Source of the DNA: Roseomonas fluvialis
GTDB taxonomy: Bacteria; Pseudomonadota; Alphaproteobacteria; Acetobacterales; Acetobacteraceae
NCBI RefSeq assembly: GCF_022846615.1
Contig: NZ_AP025637.1
Coordinates: 1,172,501-1,236,500, forward strand
Direction: 5' to 3'
DNA length: 64,000 nucleotides
The notes under the pieces were generated by a model. The model did not search any database, was not told where the DNA came from, and saw only the letters and a list, made by a program, of their open reading frames with translations. The translations under genes and the position numbers were made by a program. This document shows, in pieces, positions 47,542 to 56,419 of this stretch (position 1 is the stretch's first letter; the number at the start of each line of letters is the position of its first letter).

Positions 47542-48768
47542 ATGCACGGACTGACCGAGACCGAGGCCCGCCTGCGCGACGCCGCCCGTGAGGTCGCGCG
47601 CGAAGCCGCCGCCCAGGCCGCCGCCACCGACCGCGCCGAACAATATCCCTGGGCCATGGTGCGGCGCATGACCGAGGCCGGCTTCATGGGCCTGACCATC
47701 CCGCAGGAATGGGGCGGGCGCGGGTTGTCCTATTTCGACGCGGTGCTGGTGATCGAGGAATTCGCCAAGGCCTGCGCCGTGTGCGGGCGCATCGCGGTCG
47801 AGGCCAACATCGGCGCGATCGGCGCCATCATGGCCTATGGCACACCCACCCAGAAGCGCATCGCGGCCGACCTGGTGCTAGCCGGCGACAAGCCCGCCAT
47901 CCTGATCACCGAGCCCGAGGCCGGGTCCGCCGCGACCGACATGCGCACGCGTGCCGTGCGCCACGGTAATGACTGGGTGATCGACGGCGACAAGACCTGG
48001 ATCACCGGCGGCGGCGTCTCCCGCCTGCACCTGGTCTTTGCCCGCGTGGTCGAGGACGGGGAGGAGAAGGGCATCGGCGGCTTCATCGTGGTGCGCGGGG
48101 GCGATGGCATGCCCGCCGGCATGACCGCCGAGCGCATCCCGTCCATGGGCCTGCGCGGCATGCCCGAGGCGAATGTGGCCATGCGCGGCTTGGTGGTGCC
48201 GGATGCGATGGTGCTGCGCCCGCCGGGTGGGTGGGCGCGCGGCTTCGGGCGGCTGATGGATGCCTATAACGGCCAGCGCGTGGGGGCGGCGACGGCCGCA
48301 CTCGGCATCGCGGCCGGGGCCTATGACCACGCGCTGGAGCGCGCGCAGACGCGCCGGCAGTTCGGCCGGCCGATCGGCGAATTCCAGGGGCTGGCGTGGA
48401 TGCTGGCGGATATGTCGATCGACCTCGAGGCGTCGCGCGCGCTGGTGTGGCGGGCGGCGCGATCGGCCGGGCCGAACGGCTTCCCGGACCGGCTGGCGGC
48501 GGCGCAGGCCAAGGTGATGGCGGCGGATGCGGCGATCCGCGTGACCAACCAGGCGCTGCAGGTCTGGGGGGCTGCCGGGTATTCCCGCGACAACCCGATG
48601 GAACGCTTCGTGCGCGATGCGCGGATGTTCGCGATCGCCGGCGGCACGGCGCAGGTGCTGCGCACGCAGGTGGCGGAGCAGATCATGGGGCGCAAGCTTC
48701 CGCAGACGCGTGAGGGATTTGTGCGCGTCGTGGAGGAGGAGCGGGGGGCGAAGCGGGCGGCGGATTGA
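47542..48768 (+). CDS. Acyl-CoA-dehydrogenase homologue lacking the catalytic Glu; possible 3-sulfinopropanoyl-CoA desulfinase
   Basis: The 408-residue flavoprotein has the full ACAD fold: ITEPEAGSAATDMRT, DGDKTWITGG, and RRQFGRPIGEFQGLAWMLADM. Both positions that hold the catalytic base in dehydrogenases are changed. The usual EGT motif reads AGGTAQ with Gly367, and the alternative helix-G site is Gln245 in YNGQRVG. Arg83 sits in the acyl-pocket helix (AVCGRIAVEAN). To my knowledge, the 3-sulfinopropanoyl-CoA desulfinase subgroup has Gln instead of the base and an Arg near residue 84. If so, this enzyme would release sulfite from 3-sulfinopropanoyl-CoA. The fold is certain; the reaction is inferred. 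Confidence 0.8.
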   Translation: MHGLTETEARLRDAAREVAREAAAQAAATDRAEQYPWAMVRRMTEAGFMGLTIPQEWGGRGLSYFDAVLVIEEFAKACAVCGRIAVEANIGAIGAIMAYGTPTQKRIAADLVLAGDKPAILITEPEAGSAATDMRTRAVRHGNDWVIDGDKTWITGGGVSRLHLVFARVVEDGEEKGIGGFIVVRGGDGMPAGMTAERIPSMGLRGMPEANVAMRGLVVPDAMVLRPPGGWARGFGRLMDAYNGQRVGAATAALGIAAGAYDHALERAQTRRQFGRPIGEFQGLAWMLADMSIDLEASRALVWRAARSAGPNGFPDRLAAAQAKVMAADAAIRVTNQALQVWGAAGYSRDNPMERFVRDARMFAIAGGTAQVLRTQVAEQIMGRKLPQTREGFVRVVEEERGAKRAAD

Positions 48769-49077
48769 CGGCGGAGGTGGCCGCAGAAACAGCATGCCGG
48801 CGGCTGGCGGGAAGGATTATTTTCCTTGCGACGGGGTGGCGCGGCGCCTAAGGTCGGACGCTGTTCCTTGAGGCTGTGAATCCGCCATCACGCTCCCTGC
48901 CATGATGTGGGAGTTGCCCGGCATGCCCACGGCCGGCGATGTCTCCGAAACAGGGACAAGGGCGTGCCCGGTCCATTTGTCCGAAACCGACACCCGGCCG
49001 CATGCGACGAATTTGTCCGAAACCATCCCGCGCCGCCGCACCCGGGACATGTGTCCGCAACGGACACCGCTGCCCCG
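48769..49077. repeat. Intergenic region with four periodic TGTCCG-type repeats
   Basis: No gene is seen in this 309-base gap between convergent genes. Four related units, centred on TCCGAAAC or TCCGCAAC, start at 48944, 48980, 49016 and 49054, giving a period of 36 to 38 bases. The last unit is a perfect dyad, GTGTCCG-CAA-CGGACAC, at 49051-49067. The layout recalls the multiple terminal repeats of IS21-like elements or an array of protein-binding sites. No transposase is present nearby. An ORF through the array exists in several frames but has no coding character. Confidence 0.6.
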
Positions 49078-50193
49078 CTACCGCAACACCCCCGTCCGCC
49101 ACAGCGTCACCCGGAGCCCGCCATGCGGCACCGGCGGCCCCGGCGTCAGGAAGGGCAGGCCGGTCACCTGCGCCAGCTTCGCCTCCTGCGCCACCAACCC
49201 CACCCGCCAGCCAACGAAGCGTTCCCGCAGCACTTGGCCCATCGCGCGGTACAGCGGCACCAGCTGAGCTGAAGCGCCCAGCCGCGCACCGAAGGGCGGG
49301 TTCACCATCACCAGCCCAGGCGGGCCGTCCGGGGGCGTCAGCTCACTGATCACGCCCTGACGGAATTCGGTCAGTCCCGCCACGCCGGCGCGTTCGGCAT
49401 TGGCGATGCTCATCGCCACCGCCCCCGCATCGCGGTCCCGCCCATGGCAGACCACGCCCGTCGCGCCCGCCCGCACCACCGCCCGCATCCGTGCCCAGGC
49501 CTCGGCGTCGAAGGTCGCGAGGTGTTCGAAGGCAAACCCGCGCCCGCGCCCCGGGTTCAGGCGCGCGGCGATCTCCGCGGCCTCGATCACGAAGGTGCCG
49601 GACCCGCACATAGGGTCGACCAGCGGTTCGGTGCCGTCGTAGCCGCATTGGCGCAGGAACAGCGCGGCCATGGTCTCGCGCAGCGGCGCGGCGTTCACCG
49701 CCTCCTTGAAGCCGCGCTTGTGCAAGGGCTCGCCGGAGGTATCGATGCTGAGGGTGCAGACATCCTTCTCGACCCGCGCCATCACCACCACCGGCGCGTC
49801 AGGCGCCTCGGGCGCGCCGAGCTTGTCGCGGATCGCGGTCGCGATGCGCTGCGCCACCGCCCCGCTGTGATACAGGCGCGACCCGGCGCAGGATGCCTCG
49901 ACCCGGAAGGCCACGTCGCGCCGCAGCACCGCCGCCCAGTCCACCCGATGCGCCAGGTCATCGAGCTGTGCGAGGTGCACCACCCGGAAGGATGCGATGC
50001 GCGCCAGCACGCTGCCCGCCCCGCGCAGCCACAGGTTCGCCCGCCATACCTCCGGCCAGCCGCCGCGCGTCACGACCCCGCCCGGCACCGCCTTGGGGCG
50101 CTTGAAGCCCTTGAGGCGCACTTCCTCCGCCAGGACGGGCTCAAGCCCCGGAAAGGCGGCAAGGAAGATCTCGAAGTCCGTATCGTTGGTCAT
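49078..50193 (-). CDS. THUMP-domain RNA methyltransferase (RlmL-like)
   Basis: The product has 371 residues. The N-terminal THUMP region begins FEIFLAAFPGLEPVLAEEVR and is followed by the SAM-dependent methyltransferase domain. That domain has motif I in VDPMCGSGTFVIEAAEIAARL and motif IV NPPFGARLG, typical of amino-group (N2-guanine) methylation. The likely target is 23S rRNA G2445 or a similar base. The RlmK half fused in E. coli is absent, which is normal in alphaproteobacteria. ATG 50193 is preferred; ATG 50202 is also possible. Confidence 0.88.
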   Translation of the reverse strand: MTNDTDFEIFLAAFPGLEPVLAEEVRLKGFKRPKAVPGGVVTRGGWPEVWRANLWLRGAGSVLARIASFRVVHLAQLDDLAHRVDWAAVLRRDVAFRVEASCAGSRLYHSGAVAQRIATAIRDKLGAPEAPDAPVVVMARVEKDVCTLSIDTSGEPLHKRGFKEAVNAAPLRETMAALFLRQCGYDGTEPLVDPMCGSGTFVIEAAEIAARLNPGRGRGFAFEHLATFDAEAWARMRAVVRAGATGVVCHGRDRDAGAVAMSIANAERAGVAGLTEFRQGVISELTPPDGPPGLVMVNPPFGARLGASAQLVPLYRAMGQVLRERFVGWRVGLVAQEAKLAQVTGLPFLTPGPPVPHGGLRVTLWRTGVLR

Positions 50194-50296
50194 GCTGTCC
50201 ATTGGCCGGGGCGCGCCGCGCAAAGGCCGTATGCGCCTTGGGGAACGGCCATGTGGCGCATTCCGCCCGCCGGCACCAGTGCACCGCCGCAGGCGG

Positions 50297-50325
50297 TTGA
50301 CTTGCCCCGCGCACCCCCCTAGAAG
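50297..50325 (+). promoter_or_regulatory. Sigma-70 type promoter of rpmJ
   Basis: TTGACT (50297-50302) and TAGAAG (50320-50325) are separated by exactly 17 bases. The predicted start is near 50332, 15 bases before the rpmJ ATG, with GAGG at 50337-50340 as ribosome site. The match is one of the best in the window, as expected for a ribosomal protein gene. Confidence 0.7.
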
Positions 50326-50346
50326 CGCGCCTCCACGAGGTTGACC

Positions 50347-50472
50347 ATGAAGATCCGCAATTCCCTGAAGACCGCCAAGACCCGCGACAAGAACTGCGTC
50401 GTCGTGCGCCGTCGTGGCCGCGTCTACGTGATCAACAAGAAGAATCCGCGCCTGAAGGCCCGCCAGGGCTGA
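50347..50472 (+). CDS. rpmJ: 50S ribosomal protein L36 (bL36), zinc-free type
   Basis: The 41-residue product begins [16 protein letters not shown], continues with [23 protein letters not shown] and is clearly bL36. It is of the longer C-minus form with only one Cys, so it cannot hold the zinc ribbon of the 38-residue form. It is a monocistronic gene with its own strong promoter and a stem-loop terminator, placed apart from the spc operon as is usual in alphaproteobacteria. Confidence 0.97.
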   Translation: MKIRNSLKTAKTRDKNCVVVRRRGRVYVINKKNPRLKARQG

Positions 50473-50503
50473 TCGTGCCGCGGGCTCAAGCCTGCTGCCT
50501 TGA

Positions 50504-50525
50504 GGGGGGCTTCGGCCCCCTTTTC
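50504..50525 (+). terminator. Rho-independent terminator of rpmJ
   Basis: A perfect stem GGGGGC/GCCCCC closed by a stable TTCG tetraloop (50505-50520) is followed by TTTTC. It lies 32 bases after the rpmJ stop. It also faces the 3' end of the convergent small secreted-protein gene and may serve both. Confidence 0.88.
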
Positions 50526-50548
50526 TATGGCGGGGCTTCGCAGCGGGG

Positions 50549-50935
50549 TTATTTCCCGGGTGCGCCGCCAGTGCCGCCGCCGGGCGTCATGACCTCGGTG
50601 CCGATGCCGCCGCCCTGGCCCTGCGTCCAGGTGCCCAGCAGCCGCCCGTCGGCCTGCACGGCATAGGCCGCGACGCCGGTCTCCCCGCCCATGGTGTAGC
50701 CGACCACGAGCAGCGGTCCCTGCGGGATCAGGATCCCGATACCTTGCGCGCTGTCGCTGCCGACCCGCCAGGTGACGCGCCAGGTGTCCTGGCCGAGCGG
50801 CGCCAGCGTGACACTGCCTTCGTAGCGCGATCCGTCGGCGCCCTGGCCTTCCACCGCATAGGTTCCCGCGCGCTGTGCCAGCGCCGGCGTCGCCAGCCCG
50901 CCCAGCAGTGCGGTGGTCAGCAGAAGGTGTCGCAT
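50549..50935 (-). CDS. Small secreted protein of unknown function
   Basis: This 128-residue product has a clear Sec signal (RHLLLTTALLGGLATPALAQ). A beta-rich body follows with YEGSVTLAPLGQDTWRVTW, IPQGPLLVVGYTMGGETGVAAY and DGRLLGTWTQGQGG. The last 20 residues are Gly/Pro-rich. The pattern suggests a small lipocalin-like or bounded beta-sheet domain seen in Acetobacteraceae fibronectin-binding-like hypotheticals, but no family can be named. The ATG at 50935 was chosen as the start of the signal. It stands alone between rpmJ and glcD. Confidence 0.72.
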   Translation of the reverse strand: MRHLLLTTALLGGLATPALAQRAGTYAVEGQGADGSRYEGSVTLAPLGQDTWRVTWRVGSDSAQGIGILIPQGPLLVVGYTMGGETGVAAYAVQADGRLLGTWTQGQGGGIGTEVMTPGGGTGGAPGK

Positions 50936-51059
50936 GGCTTGTCCCTCGCGGGCCGTGGCGCCCGCCGGGATGCTGCCCCCGCCTGCACACCCCGCGCAAC
51001 GGCTGCTTGCGGCACCGCCGCGGCATGCGCATCTTCGCTGCACCGAGAGGACGCCCGCC

Positions 51060-52505
51060 GTGATTGCGCAACCTGCCCCCAAGCCCGAGATCCTTGCCCG
51101 CCGCGCCGAGATCCTGGCCGCGCTGTCGACCCTGGTGCCCGGCGATGGCGTGATCGGCGACCCCACGCGCCTCAAGCCCTACGAGACCGACGGGCTGCCG
51201 GCCTATCGCCAGGTGCCGCTCGCGGTGGTGCTGCCGCGCACCACGGAGCAGGTCGCGGCGGTGCTGCGCTATTGCCATGTCAACGGCATCCGGGTGGTGC
51301 CGCGCGGCGCGGGCACGTCGCTGTCCGGCGGCGCGCTGCCGCTGGCTGATTCGATCGTCATCGGCCTGATGCGCATGAACCGCATCCTGGACATCGACTT
51401 GGACGATCGCTTCGCCGTGGTCGAGGCGGGTGTCACCAACATCGGCATCACCAAGGCCGTCGAGGGCGACGGCTTCTTCTACGCGCCCGACCCCTCGAGC
51501 CAGCTCGCCTGCATGATCGGCGGCAACGTGATGATGAATTCAGGCGGCGCGCATTGCCTGAAATACGGCGTCACGGCCAACAACCTGCTCGGCCTCAAGT
51601 TCGTCACCATCGAGGGCGAGGTGATCGACATCGGCGGCGCCCATCTCGATGCGGCGGGGTATGACTGGCTCGGCCTGATCACCGGCAGCGAGGGCCAACT
51701 CGGCATCGTCACCGAGGTCACCGTGCGCATCCTGCGCGGGCCCGAGGGTGCGCGCGCCATGCTCGCCGCCTTCAAGGGCACCGAGATCGCCGGTGCGGCG
51801 GTCGATGCCATCATCGGCAGCGGCATCATCCCCGTGGCACTCGAATTCATGGACAAGCCCTGCATCCATGCCTGCGAGGCCTTCGCCCATGCCGGCTATC
51901 CGCTCGATGCCGAGGCGATGCTGATCATCGAGGTTGAGGGCAGCACCGCCGAGCAGGACGACCTGCTGAACCGCATCAAGGCGATCTGCGAACGCTTCGA
52001 TCCGATCAGCCTCAAGGTGGCCGACAGCGTCGAGCAGTCGCTGGCGATCTGGAAGGGCCGCAAGGGCGCTTTCGGCGCAGTGGGGCGCATCAGCCCCGAC
52101 TACCTCTGCATGGACGGCACCATCCCGACCAGCGAGCTGCCGCATGTCCTCAAGCGCATCGGCGAGATGAGCGTGCAGTTCGACCTCAAGGTCGCCAACG
52201 TCTTCCATGCCGGCGACGGCAACCTGCACCCGCTGATCATGTTCGACGCCAACGACCCCGACAGCTTCCGCCGCGCCGAGGCGTTCGGCGCTGCCATCCT
52301 CACGCTGTGCGTGGAAGTGGGAGGGTGCCTGACCGGCGAGCACGGCGTGGGTGTCGAGAAGCGCGACCTCATGACCGTGCAGTTCACCGCGCGCGAGCTC
52401 GACCAGCAGCGCGCGCTGAAGTCCGCCTTCGACCCGCAATGGCTGCTCAACACCGCGAAGGTCTTCCCGCTGCAGGGCGCATCAGTGGCGATGGCTGCCG
52501 AATGA
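51060..52505 (+). CDS. glcD: Glycolate/D-lactate oxidase FAD-linked subunit
   Basis: The predicted 481-residue subunit of glycolate oxidase begins at GTG 51060 behind GAGAGGA. Its FAD-PCMH domain has VVPRGAGTSLSGGALPLADSI and DPSSQLACMIGGNVMMNSGG. The C-terminal FAD-oxidase domain has FHAGDGNLHPLI and GCLTGEHGVGVEKRD, which bind substrate and flavin. It oxidises glycolate or D-lactate to the 2-oxo acid. Its stop overlaps the glcE start by 4 bases. The Fe-S subunit GlcF is not encoded next to it. Confidence 0.93.
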   Translation: MIAQPAPKPEILARRAEILAALSTLVPGDGVIGDPTRLKPYETDGLPAYRQVPLAVVLPRTTEQVAAVLRYCHVNGIRVVPRGAGTSLSGGALPLADSIVIGLMRMNRILDIDLDDRFAVVEAGVTNIGITKAVEGDGFFYAPDPSSQLACMIGGNVMMNSGGAHCLKYGVTANNLLGLKFVTIEGEVIDIGGAHLDAAGYDWLGLITGSEGQLGIVTEVTVRILRGPEGARAMLAAFKGTEIAGAAVDAIIGSGIIPVALEFMDKPCIHACEAFAHAGYPLDAEAMLIIEVEGSTAEQDDLLNRIKAICERFDPISLKVADSVEQSLAIWKGRKGAFGAVGRISPDYLCMDGTIPTSELPHVLKRIGEMSVQFDLKVANVFHAGDGNLHPLIMFDANDPDSFRRAEAFGAAILTLCVEVGGCLTGEHGVGVEKRDLMTVQFTARELDQQRALKSAFDPQWLLNTAKVFPLQGASVAMAAE

Positions 52506-53677
52506 GCGCGACGCTCGCACCGCCCGACGAGGCCGGTATCGCCGCGGCGATCGTGGCCGCCCATGCGGCGCGCGAACCGCTGGTCATCGAGGGCCGCGGG
52601 ACGAAGCGTGGGCTGCTGCGCCCTGTGCAGGCGGCGCGTACGCTCTCGCTACGCAAGCTGAGCGGCATCACGCTATACAAGCCGGCCGAGCTGGTGCTTT
52701 CGGCCCGCGCCGGTACGCCATTGCCGGAGATCGAGGCTGCGCTCGCCGAACACGGCCAGCACCTGATCGCCGAACCGCCCGATCTGCGTGCGCTGCTCGG
52801 CGGCGAGGAACCCGCGACCCTCGGCGGTATCGTCGCGGCGAATCTGTCGGGCCCGCGCCGCATCGCCTGGGGGGCCATGCGCGACCACGTGCTGGGCGTG
52901 CGCTTCGTGAACGGGGCCGGCGAGGTGCTGCGTTCCGGCGGGCGTGTGCTGAAGAACGTGACGGGCCTCGACCTGTGCAAGTTGCTGGCGGGATCCTACG
53001 GCACGCTCGGCGTGATGACCGAGGTCACCATCAAGGTGCTGCCGGCACCCGAGGCCACGGCGACGCTGATCATCGAGGTGCCCGACCTCGATGCCGGCGT
53101 GCGCGCGCTCTCGGCCGGTCTCGGCAGCCCCTTCGGCGTGAGCGGCGCGGCGCTGCTGCCGGGGGCGCCGCACCGGGCAGCGCTGCGCCTCGAGGATTTC
53201 GCGGCGTCGGTCAGCTATCGGATGGAGCGGCTGCGCGAGGACCTCGCGCGCTTCGGCACCGCGCGGCGCGTCATCGAGGCGGAGGAAAGCCGCGCCTTCT
53301 GGCGTGGGGTGCGCGATGCCGTGCCGCTCGCCGCACAGCCGGACCATGCCGTGTGGCGCGTCTCGGTGCGCCCCTCGGCCGGCCCGGCGGTGGCCGCGGC
53401 GGCGCAGGCGCTGGGCGGGCGGGCGCTGCTCGACTGGGGCGGCGGGCTGGTCTGGGTGGCCGCACCCGCAACCGTCGCCACGCATGACGCGCTGGCCGCC
53501 GCGGCGGCGGTGTCGGGAGGGACCTGCACGCTGTTCCGCGCACCGGACTCGCTGCGCCTGACCGTCGACGTGCTGCCGGCCGAACCGGCGCCGCTCGCGG
53601 CGATCGGCGCGCGTGTGAAGGCCGCGCTCGATCCTGCCGGCATCCTCAACCCCGGGCGGATGCGGGCGGGGCTGTAA
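52502..53677 (+). CDS. glcE: Glycolate oxidase FAD-binding subunit
   Basis: This 391-residue protein is the smaller flavoprotein subunit GlcE. It carries LVIEGRGTKRGLLRP and a degenerate PCMH loop, then EEPATLGGIVAANLSGPRRI and DHVLGVRFVNGAGEVLRSGG. TGLDLCKLLAGSYGTLGV and the C-terminal LDPAGILNPGRM are also present. The ATGA overlap with glcD shows tight coupling. In the usual operon glcF follows, but here the next gene, 86 bases away, encodes a molybdenum-hydroxylase 2Fe-2S subunit. The electron route for GlcDE is therefore not visible in this window. Confidence 0.92.
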   Translation: MSATLAPPDEAGIAAAIVAAHAAREPLVIEGRGTKRGLLRPVQAARTLSLRKLSGITLYKPAELVLSARAGTPLPEIEAALAEHGQHLIAEPPDLRALLGGEEPATLGGIVAANLSGPRRIAWGAMRDHVLGVRFVNGAGEVLRSGGRVLKNVTGLDLCKLLAGSYGTLGVMTEVTIKVLPAPEATATLIIEVPDLDAGVRALSAGLGSPFGVSGAALLPGAPHRAALRLEDFAASVSYRMERLREDLARFGTARRVIEAEESRAFWRGVRDAVPLAAQPDHAVWRVSVRPSAGPAVAAAAQALGGRALLDWGGGLVWVAAPATVATHDALAAAAAVSGGTCTLFRAPDSLRLTVDVLPAEPAPLAAIGARVKAALDPAGILNPGRMRAGL

Positions 53678-53763
53678 CTTTCGGCTGAGCGCCCCATCTC
53701 GGCTTCGCGCGCGGCGTGCCGCCATGGCATGCTGTGCACGGGACCAGCAGGGAGAAGCCGCGA

Positions 53764-54225
53764 ATGGCGAAGCTCAACGTCAATGGACGGGTGGTGGAGG
53801 TCGCGGTCGATCCGGACACCCCGCTCCTCTGGGCCATCCGCGACCATGTCGGGCTGACGGGCACCAAGTATGGCTGCGGTGTCGCTGCTTGTGGCGCCTG
53901 CACGTTGCATGTGGACGGCCAGGCGTTGCGCGCATGTTCCATGCCGGTCTCCGCCTTCAGCGAGACGCAGCGCATCGTGACCATCGAAGGGCTTTCGCCC
54001 GACGGCAACCACCCGATCCAGCGCGCCTGGCGTGAGCTGGATGTGCCGCAATGCGGCTTCTGCCAGTCCGGCATGATCATGGCCGCCGCCGCGCTGCTGG
54101 CCGAGAAGCCGCGCCCGACCGATGCCGACATCGACCAGGCGATGACCAACATCTGCCGCTGCGGCACCTACAACCGCGTGCGTGCGGGCATCCATGCCGC
54201 CGTGCGCGCCGGCACGTCGGGCTGA
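53764..54225 (+). CDS. iorA: 2Fe-2S subunit of a molybdenum hydroxylase (IorA type)
   Basis: The product has 153 residues. The plant-type 2Fe-2S motif is [17 protein letters not shown], and the second cluster is held by CGFCQSGMI and [15 protein letters not shown]. This is the small subunit of the isoquinoline 1-oxidoreductase branch of the xanthine oxidase family. In that branch electrons go from the molybdenum subunit to a cytochrome rather than to FAD. The ATG at 53764 follows a GGGAGAAGC ribosome site. It is followed 13 bases later by the large subunit. The substrate, an aldehyde or N-heterocycle, is unknown. Confidence 0.93.
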   Translation: MAKLNVNGRVVEVAVDPDTPLLWAIRDHVGLTGTKYGCGVAACGACTLHVDGQALRACSMPVSAFSETQRIVTIEGLSPDGNHPIQRAWRELDVPQCGFCQSGMIMAAAALLAEKPRPTDADIDQAMTNICRCGTYNRVRAGIHAAVRAGTSG

Positions 54226-54238
54226 GGGGGGCACGCGC

Positions 54239-56416
54239 ATGACCACGACCGAGACCATCCGCGCGTCGCGCCGCTCCGTGCTGGCAGGTGCTGGCGCCTT
54301 CGTGCTGGGCTTCCACGTCGCGCCGAAGGGCGCGCTGGGCCAGGCCGCAGCACCCGCCGCGACGCCCGAGATCAATGCCTGGGTGGTGATCCACCCCGAT
54401 GACCGCGTCGTGCTGCGCATGGCGCGGAGCGAGATGGGCCAGGGCACGCGCACCGGCCTGTGCCAGATGATCGCCGAGGAGCTCCACTGCGACTGGGCGA
54501 AGATCGAGACGGAATACGTGACACCCGGCCAGAGCCTCGCGCGCAACCGCGCCTGGGGGAATTTCCTCACGGCCGGCAGCCAGGGCATCCGCCAGAGCCA
54601 GGACTACGTGCGCCGTGGCGGTGCGGCCGCGCGCATCATGCTGGTGCAGGCGGCCGCCGCGCAGTGGAACGTGCCGGCCAGCGAGTGCGCCGCGCGCGAC
54701 AGTGTCATCACGCATACGCCGACCGGGCGCACGCTGCGCTACGGCCAGGTGGCCGCCGCCGCGGCGCGGCTGACCCCACCTGACCCGGTGCCGCTGAAGG
54801 ACCCGCGCGAATGGACGCTGATCGGCCGGTCGGTGCCGCGGCTCGACACCGTGGCAAAGACCACCGGCGCGCTGGTCTACGGCTCGGATCTGAAGATGCC
54901 CGGGATGCTGGTCTCGGTGCCGAAGCGCTGCCCGGTCTTCGGCGGGCGCGTACGGTCCTTCGACGCGGCGCGGGTGCGCTCCATGCCCGGCGTGAAGCAC
55001 GTGCTGCAGGTGGGCGACAGCGCGGTGGCGGTGGTGGCCGACACCTTCTGGCAGGCGAAGGTCGCGCTCGATGCGCTGCCCATCGAATGGGACGTGGGTG
55101 ACAATGGCCGCGTGCAGCAATCGACCATCGACGCGATGCTCGATGAGGGCCTGAACGCCGCGGAGGCCTTCGTTGGCAACAGCAACGGCGATGCGCGTGC
55201 GGCGATCGCCGCGGCGCCGCGCAAGGTCGAGGCGGTGTATTCATACCCCTTCCAGAACCACGCGCCGATGGAACCCATGAACGCGACGGTCGTCTGGACC
55301 GCCGCGCGCTGCGACGTGTGGTGCCCGACGCAGAATGGCGAGGCCGCGCTGGTCGCGACCGCGCAGGCGGCCGGCCTGCCGCAGCAGCAATGCGACGTGC
55401 ACCGCGTGGACCTGGGCGGCGGCTTTGGCCGGCGCACCACGCATGACTGGCTGATCGACGCGGTGCTGACCGCCAAGCAAATCCCGGGCGTTCCCATCAA
55501 GACGATGTGGACGCGCGAGGAGGACATGACGCACGGACGCTACCACCCCGTGACCAAGGCGAAGATGACCGCGGGCATCGACGCGCAGGGCAACATTACC
55601 GGGCTGCATATGCGGATCTCCGGCCAGTCGATCCTGTCCTTCGTGTTCCCGACGGCGCTGCAGAACGGGCGCGACCCGGTGCAGTTCCAGGGCCTGAACG
55701 CGGGCGGGGCGGAAAGCGCGATCGGCTATTCCTTCCCGAACCTGCTGATCGACCATGCGATGCGCAACACCCATGTCCCGCCGCATTTCTGGCGGGGCGT
55801 GAACCACAACCAGAACGCCATCTATCTGGAATGCTTCCTCGATGAGGTGGCGCACGCAACCAACCAGGATCCGCTGGCGCTGCGCCGCAAGCTGATGGGC
55901 AACCACCCGAAGCACCTGGCAGTGCTGAACGCTGTGGCGGAGCGCGTCGGCTGGGGTTCCGCGCCGCCGGCCGGACGCTTCCGCGGCATCGCGCAGCAGA
56001 TGGGATTCGGGTCGTATGTGGCGGCGGCGGCCGAGGTCTCGGTCAGCGACGCCGGCGTGCTGCGCATCCATCGCATCGTCGCGGCCACCGACAGCGGCGT
56101 CGCGGTCAACCCGCGGCAGATCGAGATGCAGGTCGAAGGGTCCTTCGTCTACGGCCTCTCGGCGCTGCTGTATGGCGAATGCACCGTGAAGGACGGCGCG
56201 ATCGAGCAGACCAACTTCGACACGTACAACGTGCTGCGCATGGACGAGATGCCGCAGGTCGAGACGATCGTGATGCCCTCGGGCGGCTTCTGGGGCGGTG
56301 TGGGCGAACCCACCATCATGGTGGCGGCACCGGCGGTGCTGAACGCGATCTTCGCGGCAACGGGCAAGCGTATCCGTTCCGTGCCGCTGAAGGACCAGGA
56401 CCTGCGCCGCGCGTAG
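54239..56416 (+). CDS. iorB: Molybdopterin subunit of a periplasmic molybdenum hydroxylase (IorB type)
   Basis: This 725-residue large subunit has a twin-arginine signal (ASRRSVLAGAGAFVLGF), so the complex is exported folded. Molybdopterin-binding segments include ARSEMGQGTRTGLCQMIAEE, RVDLGGGFGRR and FWRGVNHNQNA. The catalytic glutamate is in GGVGEPTIMVAAPAV. A glycine-rich insert and the split cofactor domain are normal for IorB. No FAD subunit is present, so a cytochrome acceptor is expected. The soxX cytochrome begins 3 bases after the stop, which may be functionally meaningful. Confidence 0.93.
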   Translation: MTTTETIRASRRSVLAGAGAFVLGFHVAPKGALGQAAAPAATPEINAWVVIHPDDRVVLRMARSEMGQGTRTGLCQMIAEELHCDWAKIETEYVTPGQSLARNRAWGNFLTAGSQGIRQSQDYVRRGGAAARIMLVQAAAAQWNVPASECAARDSVITHTPTGRTLRYGQVAAAAARLTPPDPVPLKDPREWTLIGRSVPRLDTVAKTTGALVYGSDLKMPGMLVSVPKRCPVFGGRVRSFDAARVRSMPGVKHVLQVGDSAVAVVADTFWQAKVALDALPIEWDVGDNGRVQQSTIDAMLDEGLNAAEAFVGNSNGDARAAIAAAPRKVEAVYSYPFQNHAPMEPMNATVVWTAARCDVWCPTQNGEAALVATAQAAGLPQQQCDVHRVDLGGGFGRRTTHDWLIDAVLTAKQIPGVPIKTMWTREEDMTHGRYHPVTKAKMTAGIDAQGNITGLHMRISGQSILSFVFPTALQNGRDPVQFQGLNAGGAESAIGYSFPNLLIDHAMRNTHVPPHFWRGVNHNQNAIYLECFLDEVAHATNQDPLALRRKLMGNHPKHLAVLNAVAERVGWGSAPPAGRFRGIAQQMGFGSYVAAAAEVSVSDAGVLRIHRIVAATDSGVAVNPRQIEMQVEGSFVYGLSALLYGECTVKDGAIEQTNFDTYNVLRMDEMPQVETIVMPSGGFWGGVGEPTIMVAAPAVLNAIFAATGKRIRSVPLKDQDLRRA

Positions 56417-56419
56417 CGC

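Noticed and set aside
48941-49067. CRISPR array reading of the periodic repeats
   Set aside because: Repeat units are too short and imperfect, there are only four, and no cas gene is present.
48917-49349. ORFs of 121-136 residues through the repeat patch
   Set aside because: They owe their length to GC richness and cross into the antisense of the methyltransferase; no domain or ribosome site.
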